DNA from: Halomonas sp. M4R1S46
Lineage (GTDB): Bacteria > Pseudomonadota > Gammaproteobacteria > Pseudomonadales > Halomonadaceae
Direction: 5' to 3'
Length of the DNA: 64,000 nucleotides
Assembly: GCF_025725685.1 (NCBI RefSeq)
Contig: NZ_CP107008.1
Coordinates: forward strand, 3,162,001 to 3,226,000
Shown here in pieces: positions 9,563 through 18,183 of the stretch. The position numbers were made by a program, and so were the translations under genes. Under the pieces are notes generated by a model. That model searched no databases. It was not told the origin of the DNA and was given only the letters and a program-made list of their open reading frames with translations. Positions within the stretch are counted from its first letter, which is position 1, and each line of letters opens with the position of its first letter.

Positions 9563-10659
9563 CCGCCATGATACCGCCTGGGGACCCGCGGCAGCACCCC
9601 GGTGAGCAGGGTGTAGCTGATGGTGTCGCAGTGGCGGGCCACCTCGTCCACCGACAGCACGCTGCCGTCGCCGGCGCGCCCCCACAGCACCACCTCGCTG
9701 CCGATATCGGCCTCGGGGATATCGGTGAGATCCACGGTCAGCATGTCCATGGAGACCTTGCCGGCAAGCCCGGTACGCCGCCCCTCGACCAGCACCGGCG
9801 TGCCGTCCACGGCATGGCGATCGTAGCCATCGCCATAGCCGCAGGCCACCACGCCGATGCGCGAGGGCCGCGGCGTCCACCAGCGCCCGCCGTACCCCAC
9901 CGGCTCGCCCGCGGGCAGCTCGCGCACGGCGATGATCTCGGAGCGCAGGGTCATCACCGGGGCCAGCCGCCGACTGGCCGCATTGGGGGTCTCCAACGGG
10001 TCGCTGCCATACAGCATGACCCCGGGACGGTTCCAGGCGCCATGACTCTCCGGCCGCGCCAGGGTCGCCGGGGAGTTGGCCAGGCAGGTGGGCGCCCCGA
10101 GGTCGGCGGCGAGGGACTCGAGCAGCGCCGACTGCCGGCGGAAGTAGTCGGCGTCCTCGGCGTCAGCGGTGGCGAAGTGGCTCATCAGGTGCAGGTCACG
10201 GACCTGCTCGGGGGCCGCGGCGAGCCGCGCCCAGACCTCGGCCAGGCGCTCGGGGGGAAAGCCCAGGCGATGCATGCCGGAATCCACCTTGACCCAGACC
10301 GGGATCGGCCGGGCCGGACGATACGCCAGCAGGGCGTCCACCTGCCAGTCGCTGTGCACGGCCATCCACAGCCCCTGGGCCTCGACCAGCGCCAGCTCCT
10401 CGGCCGCGAAGATGCCCTCCAGGAGCACGACCGGCGCCTCGATCCCGCCCTCGCGCAGTGCCAGCGCTTCCTCGAGGCAGGCCACGGCAAAGGCCGGCGC
10501 GAGCCCCTCCAGGGCCCGGGCGCAGCGCACCAGGCCGTGGCCGTAGGCATCGGCCTTGAGCACCGCCATCGCCTGGCTGTGGGGGGCCAGGTCACGGGCC
10601 AGGCGGTAGTTGTGGCGCAGGGCGTCGAGGTCGATATCGGCACGCAGGGGACGGGCCAT
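9538..10659 (-). CDS. alr: Alanine racemase
   Basis: PLP enzyme interconverting L- and D-alanine for peptidoglycan precursors, cytoplasmic. The 373-residue protein has the PLP-lysine motif AVLKADAYGHG near residue 34, the DSGMHRLGF and RPGVMLYGSDP motifs, GYGDGYDR in the C-terminal barrel-to-beta region and KVSMDMLTVDL, which supplies active-site residues from the partner subunit. ATG 10659 is preceded by CGGAG; longer reading frames upstream lack a ribosome site. The last five residues come from the REP-like unit. A TTGACA hexamer on the minus strand in the upstream gap has no convincing -10 partner. Confidence 0.95.
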   Translation of the reverse strand: MARPLRADIDLDALRHNYRLARDLAPHSQAMAVLKADAYGHGLVRCARALEGLAPAFAVACLEEALALREGGIEAPVVLLEGIFAAEELALVEAQGLWMAVHSDWQVDALLAYRPARPIPVWVKVDSGMHRLGFPPERLAEVWARLAAAPEQVRDLHLMSHFATADAEDADYFRRQSALLESLAADLGAPTCLANSPATLARPESHGAWNRPGVMLYGSDPLETPNAASRRLAPVMTLRSEIIAVRELPAGEPVGYGGRWWTPRPSRIGVVACGYGDGYDRHAVDGTPVLVEGRRTGLAGKVSMDMLTVDLTDIPEADIGSEVVLWGRAGDGSVLSVDEVARHCDTISYTLLTGVLPRVPRRYHGGQSGTDPD

Positions 10660-10778
10660 GGGGCACTCCGGGAAGGATCGTCTGGGAAAGCTAGGCCAGC
10701 TATTATTCTCCAGATTCATCGCCATTTCATGGCGTGATACGCTAAAATTCTGTCAAAAAGCAGATATTAAATCTGCAG

Positions 10779-10807
10779 AAAAGGCGATGAATAGATAAAG
10801 CATCGCC
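10779..10807 (-). terminator. Intrinsic terminator downstream of rpoS
   Basis: On the minus strand GGCGATG and CATCGCC form a 7-bp stem around an 11-nt loop, followed by TTTTCTG. It lies about 60 bp beyond the rpoS stop and reads in the same direction. Confidence 0.7.
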
Positions 10808-10814
10808 CTTATAT

Positions 10815-10847
10815 GCGGAAAGCCAGGACGCGGTCCTGGCTTTCCGT
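10815..10847 (-). other. Long perfect hairpin just after rpoS
   Basis: CGGAAAGCCAGGAC and GTCCTGGCTTTCCG form a 14-bp perfect stem with a 3-nt loop, between the rpoS stop and the T-tailed terminator. No T-run follows it on the minus strand, so it may protect the rpoS mRNA 3' end or act together with the next hairpin. Confidence 0.6.
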
Positions 10848-10868
10848 GATCGTCGCTGGGACGCCTCG

Positions 10869-11858
10869 CTACTCGAAGATGGCGTCCAGGTCCAGCCCCT
10901 GCTTGTCGAGCATGCGCCTGAGTTTCTTCAGCGCCTCGACCTGGATCTGGCGGACCCGCTCGCGGGTCAGGCCGATCTCCTCGCCCACCTGCTCCAGGGT
11001 CGAGGCCTCGTGCCCGCGCAGGCCGAAGCGGCGCACCACCACCTCGCGCTGCTTGTCGGTGAGCTCGGCCAGCCAGTCGTCGACATGCTGCTTGACGTCA
11101 CCGTCCACCAGGGTCGACTCCGGCCCCAGGTCGTTGTCGTCGGTCAGCGTCTCGATCAGCGGCTTGTCGCTCTCGCTGCCCACCGGGTAATCCACCGAGG
11201 AGACCCGCTCGTTGAGGCCCATCATCTTCTTGACGGTTTCCACGGGCTTGTCGAGGTAGTCGGCGATCTCCTCGGCGGTGGCCTCGTGGTCGAGCTTCTG
11301 GGTCAGCTCGCGGGCCGCCCGCAGGTAGATGTTGAGTTCCTTGACCACGTGGATGGGCAGACGGATGGTGCGGGTCTGGTTCATCAGCGCCCGCTCGATG
11401 GTCTGGCGGATCCACCAGGTGGCGTAGGTCGAGAAGCGGAAGCCGCGCTCGGGATCGAATTTCTCCACCGCGCGGATCAGGCCGAGGTTGCCCTCCTCGA
11501 TCAGGTCGAGCAGGGTCAGGCCGCGGTTGAGGTAACGTCGCGCGATCTTGACCACCAGGCGCAGGTTGGACTCGATCATGCGCGACCGCCCGGCGGGATC
11601 CCCCTTGCGGGCCAGGCGCCCGAAGTGAACCTCCTCTTCGGGCGTCAGCAGCGGCGAGAAGCCGATCTCGTTGAGGTAGATCTGGGTGGCGTCCAGGCTG
11701 TGATGGTAGTGCCGATCTTCCTTGCTCAGCGCCTTCTCGAAGGCCTCGTCGCTGTCGTCGGCCGCGCCCGCCTCCAACTCGACCTCCTCGGCGGCCTCGT
11801 CCGATTCGGCGGCCGTGTCCAGATCCACGTCCTGAAGGTCCCGTTCAAGCATGCTCAT
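10869..11858 (-). CDS. rpoS: RNA polymerase sigma factor RpoS (sigma-38)
   Basis: Stationary-phase and general-stress sigma factor, 329 residues. After an acidic N-terminus, region 1.2 begins at DATQIYLNEIGFSPLLTPEEE. Regions 2.1-2.4 run through RLVVKIARRYLNRGL, DLIEEGNLGLIRAVEKFDPERGFRFSTYATWWIRQ and MNQTRTIRLP. Region 4.2 ends in the helix-turn-helix EQVGEEIGLTRERVRQIQVEAL. The gene follows nlpD as in other Gammaproteobacteria; in E. coli the main rpoS promoter lies inside nlpD. Two ATGs (11858 and 11852) are equally possible. The adjacent 118-bp gap is unusually AT-rich. Confidence 0.96.
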   Translation of the reverse strand: MSMLERDLQDVDLDTAAESDEAAEEVELEAGAADDSDEAFEKALSKEDRHYHHSLDATQIYLNEIGFSPLLTPEEEVHFGRLARKGDPAGRSRMIESNLRLVVKIARRYLNRGLTLLDLIEEGNLGLIRAVEKFDPERGFRFSTYATWWIRQTIERALMNQTRTIRLPIHVVKELNIYLRAARELTQKLDHEATAEEIADYLDKPVETVKKMMGLNERVSSVDYPVGSESDKPLIETLTDDNDLGPESTLVDGDVKQHVDDWLAELTDKQREVVVRRFGLRGHEASTLEQVGEEIGLTRERVRQIQVEALKKLRRMLDKQGLDLDAIFE

Positions 11859-11927
11859 CGATTGCTACCCCATGTTTGCGACGGGGCACCGGATCATGCC
11901 CCCCAACGATCGATGTTAAGATTTGTA

Positions 11928-11933
11928 ATTGTA
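11928..11933 (-). promoter_or_regulatory. Possible rpoS -10 element
   Basis: In the AT-rich nlpD-rpoS gap the minus strand reads TACAAT (5/6 match to TATAAT), about 70 bp before the rpoS start. No good -35 hexamer stands 16-18 bp upstream, so this is tentative. Confidence 0.3.
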
Positions 11934-11976
11934 TGCTGCTCTTGCGTTGCAAAGTGTCATTGTGCGCCACATCCAT

Positions 11977-13092
11977 TCAACGCTTCGGCAAGAACTCCAA
12001 GGGGTCCTGCGGCTGGCCGCCCTTGCGCACCTCGAAGTGCAACCGGACATCCTCGGCGTCGCTGTCTCCCATGGTGGCGATCACCTCACCGGCCTCGACC
12101 ACGTCATTCTCCTTCACCCTCAGGCTGTCGTTGTGGGCATAGGCGCTCAGGAACTGGTCGTTGTGCTTGAGGAGGATCAGGTTGCCGTAGCCCCTGACGC
12201 CGCTGCCGGCGTAGACCACGATGCCGGGACCGGCTGCCTTGACAGGTTGCCCCTTTTGACCGTCGATATCAATGCCGGCGGTGATACTGCCCCCCTCGCC
12301 GAACGTGCCGACGACCTCGCCCTCGACGGGCCACTGCCAGGGCACCTCCTCCACCGGCGTGTAACGGCGCGGCTCGCTGGCCGGCGCCTCCGGCTCGCCG
12401 GCCACGCTGGCACCCGCATCAGCCTCGGCGGCCGGTGCCGCGTCCTGCGAGGTGGCCTCCTCGGCCGGCTGCGCGTCGCCGTCGCTGGTCGTCTCGGCCG
12501 ACGCCGCAGCCTCCCGGTCGCGACGCTCGGCCCGGTCGGCCTCGCTCAGGGTCCCGTCGGCGCCGGGGCTCTCAGGGTCGTAGACCGGCCCGGGCCCTTC
12601 GCTGCCCTCGGCGTCGCCGCCTGCCTCGGCCGGCGCCTGCACGCTCGCCTCCCCGCTCACCGCGGCCTGGCCACCGGCATCGGTCGAGGCGTCGTCGGGG
12701 GCATCGGGCAGCAGCCAGTCCAGGGACTCGTCAGCGCCCTCGGCAGCGCCCTCGCTGGCGCCGAGTCCGGTGGCCACGGCGCCGGCGCTGCCGGCCGTGC
12801 CGGCGGCCTCGCCCTCGGCAGTGCCCTCGCCGCCCAGCACCAGGGTCTGGCCGGGCTGGAGACGGTAGGGCGGGCCGATCTCGTTCAGCCGGGCCAGGTC
12901 GCGATAGTCCATGTCGTGGCGCCAGGCGATGCCATAGAGGGTGTCACCGGCCTGGACGGTATATTCCGCGGGGGTGGATGTCGCCCGCTCGGTGGACAGA
13001 TCCTGGACCCGGACCGGTTGCGCCTGCTGCTGGGACGCGGCGCAGCCGGCCAGCGTCAGGGCCAGCCCGGAAATCAGCAATACCTTATGCAT
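11977..13092 (-). CDS. nlpD: NlpD-type murein hydrolase activator lipoprotein
   Basis: Outer-membrane lipoprotein that activates the amidase AmiC during daughter-cell separation. The 371 residues begin with a lipoprotein signal (MHKVLLISGLALTLAGC, Cys17). A LysM domain follows (YTVQAGDTLYGIAWRH to LQPGQTLVL). Then comes a linker of roughly 170 residues made almost only of Ala, Glu, Gly, Asp and Ser, then a C-terminal LytM/M23 domain. The first zinc-ligand motif His-x3-Asp is replaced (TAGIDID), so the domain is degenerate as in known NlpD activators. ATG 13092 precedes the signal peptide; the upstream in-frame extension belongs to the DUF368 gene. Confidence 0.93.
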   Translation of the reverse strand: MHKVLLISGLALTLAGCAASQQQAQPVRVQDLSTERATSTPAEYTVQAGDTLYGIAWRHDMDYRDLARLNEIGPPYRLQPGQTLVLGGEGTAEGEAAGTAGSAGAVATGLGASEGAAEGADESLDWLLPDAPDDASTDAGGQAAVSGEASVQAPAEAGGDAEGSEGPGPVYDPESPGADGTLSEADRAERRDREAAASAETTSDGDAQPAEEATSQDAAPAAEADAGASVAGEPEAPASEPRRYTPVEEVPWQWPVEGEVVGTFGEGGSITAGIDIDGQKGQPVKAAGPGIVVYAGSGVRGYGNLILLKHNDQFLSAYAHNDSLRVKENDVVEAGEVIATMGDSDAEDVRLHFEVRKGGQPQDPLEFLPKR

Positions 13093-14062
13093 CGGAGCCT
13101 TCCTCCTTGTCCTTGAGTGCGCCAGGGCGCGCCGGCGCGCCGGCGTCGCGATTGGCTCGACCGACCAGCCACACCAGGGCGGCACCGGTCAGCATCAGGG
13201 CCACCACGGCTGTCAGCTGGGCGGGCTCGCCGGTCACCGCGCTGAAGTCGCCCGGGGTCAGGTAACGGTAATCGAGGGGAATCATCTGGCCACCCGGGGC
13301 GAGCTGGTAGCGTACCAGCTCCCGCCAGGGCCAGAGCATCGGCAGCGAGCCGAGGATGAACCCCAGCAACAGCTGCAGGGTGGCGGTGTGGAAATGATCC
13401 AGCAACCAGGACAGCACCCGCGAGAAGACGAACAGGCCGATCAGGCAGCCTCCGCCGAAGGTCGCGATCAGCGCCAGGTCGAAGCCGCGGATGGCCTCCA
13501 TCACGGTGCCGTAGAGCCCCATGCTCAGCAGCAGGAAGCTGCCGGAGACCCCCGGCAGCAGCAGCGCACTGATGGCGATGGCACCGCCCACCACCAGCAC
13601 CAGGTCGGGGCTGCCGATCCGTGCCACCAGGGGCATCAGGGACGGCAGGCCATAGGCCAGCAGCAGACCGGCCACCAGGGGCAGCACGTGCCACCAGCGC
13701 CAATCGGCGGGATGGCGGCCGACGACCAGCGCCGAGGAGGCCACCAGGCCGAAGAAGAAGCCGTCGAGCAGGCGCGGCTGGGCCTCCATCAGCCACACCA
13801 CCAGGTGGGCGACGCTCACCAGGCTGACGGCGATGCCGGCCAGCAGCGGCAGCAGGAACACCAGGTTGAGGTGGCTCGCCAGCCCCGCCAGGCCACCACG
13901 CCGCCAGGCGCCCAGGGCGCTCGGGCCGAACTGCTTGACGGTGTGGATCAGTTCCTCGTAGATGCCGGTGATGAAGGCGATGGTGCCGCCGGAGACGCCC
14001 GGCACCGCATCGGCGGCGCCCATGCCGGCCCCCTTGAGCACGAGTCCAAGATGACGCTTCAA
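13085..14062 (-). CDS. DUF368 polytopic membrane protein
   Basis: DUF368 family integral membrane protein, 325 residues; some family members are linked to polyprenyl-phosphate recycling. The hallmark N-terminal block is present (LKGAGMGAADAVPGVSGGTIAFITGIYEELI), as is the internal repeat ISALLLPGVSGSFLLLSMGLYG. About eight hydrophobic segments are visible. The start is TTG 14062, giving a TTGA overlap with the pcm stop and a GGAAGGAG ribosome site a few bases upstream. It overlaps nlpD by 8 bp. Its place inside the pcm-nlpD-rpoS operon suggests co-expression with cell-envelope genes. Confidence 0.88.
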   Translation of the reverse strand: MKRHLGLVLKGAGMGAADAVPGVSGGTIAFITGIYEELIHTVKQFGPSALGAWRRGGLAGLASHLNLVFLLPLLAGIAVSLVSVAHLVVWLMEAQPRLLDGFFFGLVASSALVVGRHPADWRWWHVLPLVAGLLLAYGLPSLMPLVARIGSPDLVLVVGGAIAISALLLPGVSGSFLLLSMGLYGTVMEAIRGFDLALIATFGGGCLIGLFVFSRVLSWLLDHFHTATLQLLLGFILGSLPMLWPWRELVRYQLAPGGQMIPLDYRYLTPGDFSAVTGEPAQLTAVVALMLTGAALVWLVGRANRDAGAPARPGALKDKEEGSDA

Positions 14063-14694
14063 CGAATGACTCCTTCCAGCAGCGGCACGAAGCGCACCGG
14101 CTCCAGCCGCTGTTTCTCGAATTGGTCCCCGCGGCGCCGCACCCGCATCAGCCACTGGCTGCCGGCCTTGCCCGCCACGGGAGCGATGAGCACGCCGCCG
14201 TCGGCCAGCTGGGCGAGCAGCGGCATCGGCAGCTCACTGGCACAGGCGGTGAGCAGGATGACCGCGAAGGGGGCCGCCTCGGGCCATCCGTGGCCGCCGT
14301 CGGCCAGCCGCAGGCAGGCATTGCGCACCCCGAGCAGCCGCAGCCGCTCCCCGGCACGACGGTGCAGGGCATTGATCCGCTCCACCGACCAGAGTTCCGT
14401 GACCAGCCGCGACAGCACCAGGGTCTGGTAGCCCGAGCCGGTGCCGATCTCCAGCACCCGTCCCGGCGCCTCCTGGATCACCAGCTCCGTCATGCGGGCC
14501 ACGATCCACGGCTGGGACAGGGTCTGGCCATGGCCGATGGGCAGCGAGGTGTCCTCGTAGGCCCGGTGGGACAGGGCCTCGTCGAGGAAGAGGTGGCGTG
14601 GCTCGCGGGCCATCACCTCCAGCACGCGATGGTCGCCGATGCCCTGGCGGGCCAGGCGCTCGGCCATCCGGTCGCGGGTGCGTTGGGATGTCAT
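14059..14694 (-). CDS. pcm: Protein-L-isoaspartate O-methyltransferase
   Basis: SAM-dependent repair enzyme methylating isoaspartyl residues in aged proteins. The 211 residues show MAREPRHLFLDEALSHRAYEDTSLPIGHGQTLSQPWIVARM, the family fingerprint, and the SAM-binding loop VLEIGTGSGYQTLVLS. ATG 14694 (MTSQRTRDRMAERL) is preferred over an upstream extension that overlaps surE. It lies between surE and DUF368, matching the common surE-pcm order. Confidence 0.94.
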   Translation of the reverse strand: MTSQRTRDRMAERLARQGIGDHRVLEVMAREPRHLFLDEALSHRAYEDTSLPIGHGQTLSQPWIVARMTELVIQEAPGRVLEIGTGSGYQTLVLSRLVTELWSVERINALHRRAGERLRLLGVRNACLRLADGGHGWPEAAPFAVILLTACASELPMPLLAQLADGGVLIAPVAGKAGSQWLMRVRRRGDQFEKQRLEPVRFVPLLEGVIR

Positions 14695-14710
14695 GCCGAC
14701 ACCCCGGAGA

Positions 14711-15457
14711 TCAGGTGAGCGCATCCAGCCAGTCCTGCACGTCGTCACGGGCCGCATGCCGGGTCAGGTCGGTCTGCAGCGGGGTAATGGAGACGAAGCC
14801 GGCCTCCACGGCGGCGAAATCGGTATCGGGGCCATCGTCGGCGTTCTCGCCCACCGGCGCGATCCAGTAGCGCTTGCGCCCCCGCGGGTCCCGCATCTCC
14901 AGCGGCCGGGCCGCCGGCCCCCGGTAGCCGAGCCGGGTCACCCGGAAGCCGCGCAGCTCCGACCAGGGCAGGTCCGGCACGTTGACGTTGAGCAGGCTGC
15001 GCGGCGGCAGCGACAGCTGGTCGGCGGCACCGACCAGGCTCGCCGCCACGCGCCCGGCGGTGTCGAAGTGGCGATTGCCCACCAGCGACATGGCGATGGC
15101 GGTCATGCCCAGGTTGCGCCCTTCCATGGCCGCGGCCACGGTACCGGAATACAGCACGTCATCGCCCAGGTTGCCGCCGTGGTTGATCCCGGAGATCACC
15201 AGGTCGGGACGCTCCTCCCAGACCCCGTTGACCCCCAGGTAGACGCAGTCCGCCGGGGTGCCGTCGACGCTGTAGAAGCCGTTCTCCAGGGCACTCAGGG
15301 CCAGCGGCCGGGTCAGGGTCAGCGAATTGCTGGCCCCGCTCTTGTCGCGGTCCGGGGCCACCACGCGCAGTCGGGCATGGGCAGAGAGGGCATCATGCAG
15401 GGCCCGCAGGCCCGGGGCATGGACCCCGTCGTCATTGGACAGCAGCAGTCGACGCAT
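14711..15457 (-). CDS. surE: 5'/3'-nucleotidase SurE
   Basis: Metal-dependent nucleoside monophosphate phosphatase associated with stationary-phase survival, 248 residues. The N-terminal metal site LLLSNDDGVHAPGL carries the paired Asp ligands. TRPLALSALENGFYSVDGTPADCV and ISGINHGGNLGDDVLYSGTVAAAMEGR are conserved family blocks. It overlaps truD by 26 bp upstream and is followed by pcm after 16 bp. Confidence 0.96.
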   Translation of the reverse strand: MRRLLLSNDDGVHAPGLRALHDALSAHARLRVVAPDRDKSGASNSLTLTRPLALSALENGFYSVDGTPADCVYLGVNGVWEERPDLVISGINHGGNLGDDVLYSGTVAAAMEGRNLGMTAIAMSLVGNRHFDTAGRVAASLVGAADQLSLPPRSLLNVNVPDLPWSELRGFRVTRLGYRGPAARPLEMRDPRGRKRYWIAPVGENADDGPDTDFAAVEAGFVSITPLQTDLTRHAARDDVQDWLDALT

Positions 15458-16550
15458 CCGCGGCTCCTTGCTCTGGCCCCCGCGGGGGCGATTGAAAATT
15501 CAGGGTCGGGTGGGCGACCAGCTCGCGCAGCACCGCCGTGGCGAAGGCGCCCCGCGGCAGGGTGAAGGACAGCCAGACCTCGTCCTCGCCGGGCTCGAGT
15601 CGCGGGGCCTCCAGGCGCAGGCGCAACGCCCGGCGCGCCAGGCGCACGCCGGCCCGCTCGAGCCCCGCGCAGAGCGCGGGGCAGGCCTCGGCCAGGGCCT
15701 GCTCCCGGGCCAGCGACTCGCCCCGGGCCACCGAACGCCCCTGGCCCCAGAGCACGCCGCTGGGATGGAGGTCGAGCCGCTCGGCGCGCTCGACCAGGCT
15801 GGCGTCGAGGGTCTCGGCGACGAACTGGCTGCTCGAGCCGTCGAGGATCACCGCCTCCCCCGACAGGGGAGTCGCCCAGCTGCCGTCGACGATGCGCCCG
15901 GCGAGCAGGGTGTTGAACAGGTAGCTGCGCGCCGCCGAGAGCAGCATGCCGTCGCGGTCATCGCGCTTGCGCCAGCCCCGCGCCAGCACGCTCACCGCGC
16001 GCTGCAGGTTGCGCCCGTCGGGGCCGAAGCGCTGGGGGCCGAAGTAGTTGGGCACGCCATGGCGGCACAGCCAGTCCCAGCGCGCGGGCAGGTCCGGGTC
16101 GGCCAGGGCCTCGCCGGTCAGGCGCAGGCGGAAGCGATTGGCGCGGTGCACGCCGCGCTTGAGCTTGCGCGGGTGCCGGGTGACCTGAAGCAGCTCGAGG
16201 GGCATCTCCGCCAGCCGCGCCGCCAGGTCGTCGGGTGCCTCGCGACCGGCCAGGTGCACCGAGAACCACTGGCGAGTCACCGCCACGCGGTCCTTCATCC
16301 CCGCATAGCCGACCTGCCGTGGTGCGACCTCGCAGGCCCGAGCCAGCTGCTTGGCGACCATGGCGGTGGTCAGGTCGCGCTTCTCCACCCACAGCCAGAG
16401 GTGCTCGCCCTGCCCCTCGGGGGCGAAACCGAGGCATTCCTCCACCCGGAAGTCCTCCGGACGGGCACGATAGGCGGCCGGGCGCGGCGCCCCGAAGCGG
16501 GCGTCGAGCACCCGGGGCCAGTGCGGCGGCCAGTGGATCGCCTCAGCCAT
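15432..16550 (-). CDS. truD: tRNA pseudouridine(13) synthase TruD
   Basis: Converts U13 of tRNA-Glu to pseudouridine, cytoplasmic. The 372 residues contain the TruD core: AARPEDFRVEE-like start (RARPEDFRVEECLGF), GYAGMKDRVAVTRQWFS with the catalytic Asp, and RANRFRLRL, HGVPNYFGPQRFG and LLSAARSYLFNTLLAGR. ATG 16550 (MAEAIHW) overlaps ispF by 8 bp. The 3' end runs 26 bp into surE. The C-terminal extension SPPRGPEQGAADASTAAVQ is the overlapping part and is probably unstructured. Confidence 0.95.
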   Translation of the reverse strand: MAEAIHWPPHWPRVLDARFGAPRPAAYRARPEDFRVEECLGFAPEGQGEHLWLWVEKRDLTTAMVAKQLARACEVAPRQVGYAGMKDRVAVTRQWFSVHLAGREAPDDLAARLAEMPLELLQVTRHPRKLKRGVHRANRFRLRLTGEALADPDLPARWDWLCRHGVPNYFGPQRFGPDGRNLQRAVSVLARGWRKRDDRDGMLLSAARSYLFNTLLAGRIVDGSWATPLSGEAVILDGSSSQFVAETLDASLVERAERLDLHPSGVLWGQGRSVARGESLAREQALAEACPALCAGLERAGVRLARRALRLRLEAPRLEPGEDEVWLSFTLPRGAFATAVLRELVAHPTLNFQSPPRGPEQGAADASTAAVQ

Positions 16551-17034
16551 GGGCCGTATCCCGGGCGACCAGCAGCACCACCGCTTCGGCGGCGACGCCT
16601 TCGCCGCGACCGGTGAAGCCCAGCCGCTCGGTGGTGGTAGCCTTGACGTTGACCGCACCGTTGGCCACGCTCAGGTCCGCGACGAGGTTCTCGGTCATGG
16701 CCGCGACATGCCCCGCCAGCCGCGGCGCCTGGGCGATCACCGTGGCGTCGAGGTTGCCGATCCGGTAGCCGGCGTCACTGACCAGCCCCACCACCCGGCG
16801 CAACAGGGCTCGGCTGTCGGCACCGGCCCAGGCCGGGTCGGTATCCGGGAAGTGGCGACCGATGTCGCCCAGGGCGCAGGCCCCGAGCAGGGCGTCGCAG
16901 ATCGCGTGCAACAGCACATCGCCGTCGGAGTGGGCAATGAAGCCATGGCCGAAGGGGATGGCGACGCCCCCGATCATCAGGTGGTCGCCCTCGCCGAAGC
17001 GGTGCACATCGAAACCGTGGCCGATTCGCATCAT
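16543..17034 (-). CDS. ispF: 2-C-methyl-D-erythritol 2,4-cyclodiphosphate synthase
   Basis: Fifth enzyme of the MEP isoprenoid pathway, forming the cyclic diphosphate from CDP-ME 2-phosphate. The 163 residues hold the zinc ligands in GFDVHRF and the HSDGDVLLHAICDALLG block, plus GDIGRHFPDTDP and ATTTERLGFTGRGEG. A second Met one codon later is an equally good start. It follows ispD after 15 bp and overlaps truD. Confidence 0.96.
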   Translation of the reverse strand: MMRIGHGFDVHRFGEGDHLMIGGVAIPFGHGFIAHSDGDVLLHAICDALLGACALGDIGRHFPDTDPAWAGADSRALLRRVVGLVSDAGYRIGNLDATVIAQAPRLAGHVAAMTENLVADLSVANGAVNVKATTTERLGFTGRGEGVAAEAVVLLVARDTAHG

Positions 17035-17049
17035 GTGGTATGTCCCCTC

Positions 17050-17772
17050 TCAGCGTGGTTCCGGGTCAACGGAAGAGGCAGCGGCCTGGGCGGCGAGGAT
17101 CAGCTCGGCCAGGACCAGGTCCTCGGGATGGGTGATCTTGAGGTTGTCGCGGCGGGCGCTGACCAGGCGTGGCGCCATGCCCAGGGCCTCCACCGCCGCG
17201 GCCTCGTCGGTCACGGCGACCCCGCGCTCGGCGGCCGCGACCAGAGCCCGACGCAGCAGCCCATAGGGAAACCCCTGGGGCGTCTGGGCATGCCACAGGC
17301 CCGCCCGGGGCTCGGTGCCGCGGACCCGGCCGGCGCCGTCGTCACGCTTCATGGTGTCGGCCACCGGGGCGGCCAGCAGCGCCCCCACCGCGTCCTCGAC
17401 CACCGCCGCGTGGAGACGGCGCAGGTCGTCGACGGTCACGCAGGGCCGCGCCACGTCGTGCACCAGCACCGGGTCCTCGTCGGCGGCGTCCCCGGCGATG
17501 GCCAGCAGGGCATTGGCCACCGAGTCGGCCCGCTCGACGCCTCCGGGGACCCGCCGCCAGTCGGCGAAGGGCACCCAGGCTGGATCGAAACGCTCATCCT
17601 CGGGATCCAGGCACAGGCACAACCGGGCCCGGGGAAAGGCCCGGTGGAGGCGCTCAAGGGTGCGGGCCAATACCGGTGCCCCGGCCAGGGGCAGGTACTG
17701 CTTGGGGCGGTCCGCGCCCATGCGCCGCCCCTGCCCCGCTGCGGGCACCACCAGCCAGGGCGTCTCGCTCAA
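17050..17772 (-). CDS. ispD: 2-C-methyl-D-erythritol 4-phosphate cytidylyltransferase
   Basis: Third enzyme of the MEP pathway, joining CTP and MEP. The 240 residues begin with the nucleotide-binding loop VVPAAGQGRRMGADRPKQYLPLAG. VLVHDVARPCVTVDDL and QTPQGFPYGLLRRAL are further family signatures, and TDEAAAVEALG lies in the dimer arm. It overlaps the end of ftsB by 4 bp, the usual ftsB-ispD-ispF arrangement in this class. Confidence 0.96.
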   Translation of the reverse strand: MSETPWLVVPAAGQGRRMGADRPKQYLPLAGAPVLARTLERLHRAFPRARLCLCLDPEDERFDPAWVPFADWRRVPGGVERADSVANALLAIAGDAADEDPVLVHDVARPCVTVDDLRRLHAAVVEDAVGALLAAPVADTMKRDDGAGRVRGTEPRAGLWHAQTPQGFPYGLLRRALVAAAERGVAVTDEAAAVEALGMAPRLVSARRDNLKITHPEDLVLAELILAAQAAASSVDPEPR

Positions 17773-18062
17773 GGCGCCTGCCCTCCCCCGGCATCGGGCA
17801 CCCAGAAGAACTGCTCGTCGCGGCGCACCATGCCGACGTCGCTGCGCGCCCGCTCCTCGATGGCATCCAGCCCGGTCTTGAGGTCGACCACCTCGGCGGC
17901 GAGCCGGGCGTTGCGCGCCCGCAGGGGGGCGTTCTCGGCCTCCAGGTCAGCGACCCGCTGGCGCACCTCGGCCAGCTCGCGCAGGCCGCTTTCACCTAGC
18001 CACAGGCGATACTGCAGCAGCGCCACCAGGGCGATGAGCACGATGGCCAACCATTTGAGCAT
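17769..18062 (-). CDS. ftsB: Cell division protein FtsB
   Basis: Small bitopic divisome protein that bridges FtsL and FtsQ. The 97 residues have a short cytoplasmic start, one transmembrane helix (LAIVLIALVALLQYRLWLG), a heptad coiled coil (VADLEAENAPLRARNARLAAEVVDL) and the conserved IEERARSDVGMVRRDEQFFWV region. It heads the ispD-ispF-truD-surE-pcm operon. The 121 bp upstream to the FemAB-like gene contain no clear motif. Confidence 0.95.
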   Translation of the reverse strand: MLKWLAIVLIALVALLQYRLWLGESGLRELAEVRQRVADLEAENAPLRARNARLAAEVVDLKTGLDAIEERARSDVGMVRRDEQFFWVPDAGGGQAP

Positions 18063-18183
18063 GCGGCGGATCCGTCACCAGGTCTTCGATGGCGGCTAGT
18101 ATGCCATCTTCCCCCGCCGGCCTCATCCACGAAACCGCCTGGAATGCGCCCTCGCCTCGCGGCGAGGCCCGGCGCCACCCCGC

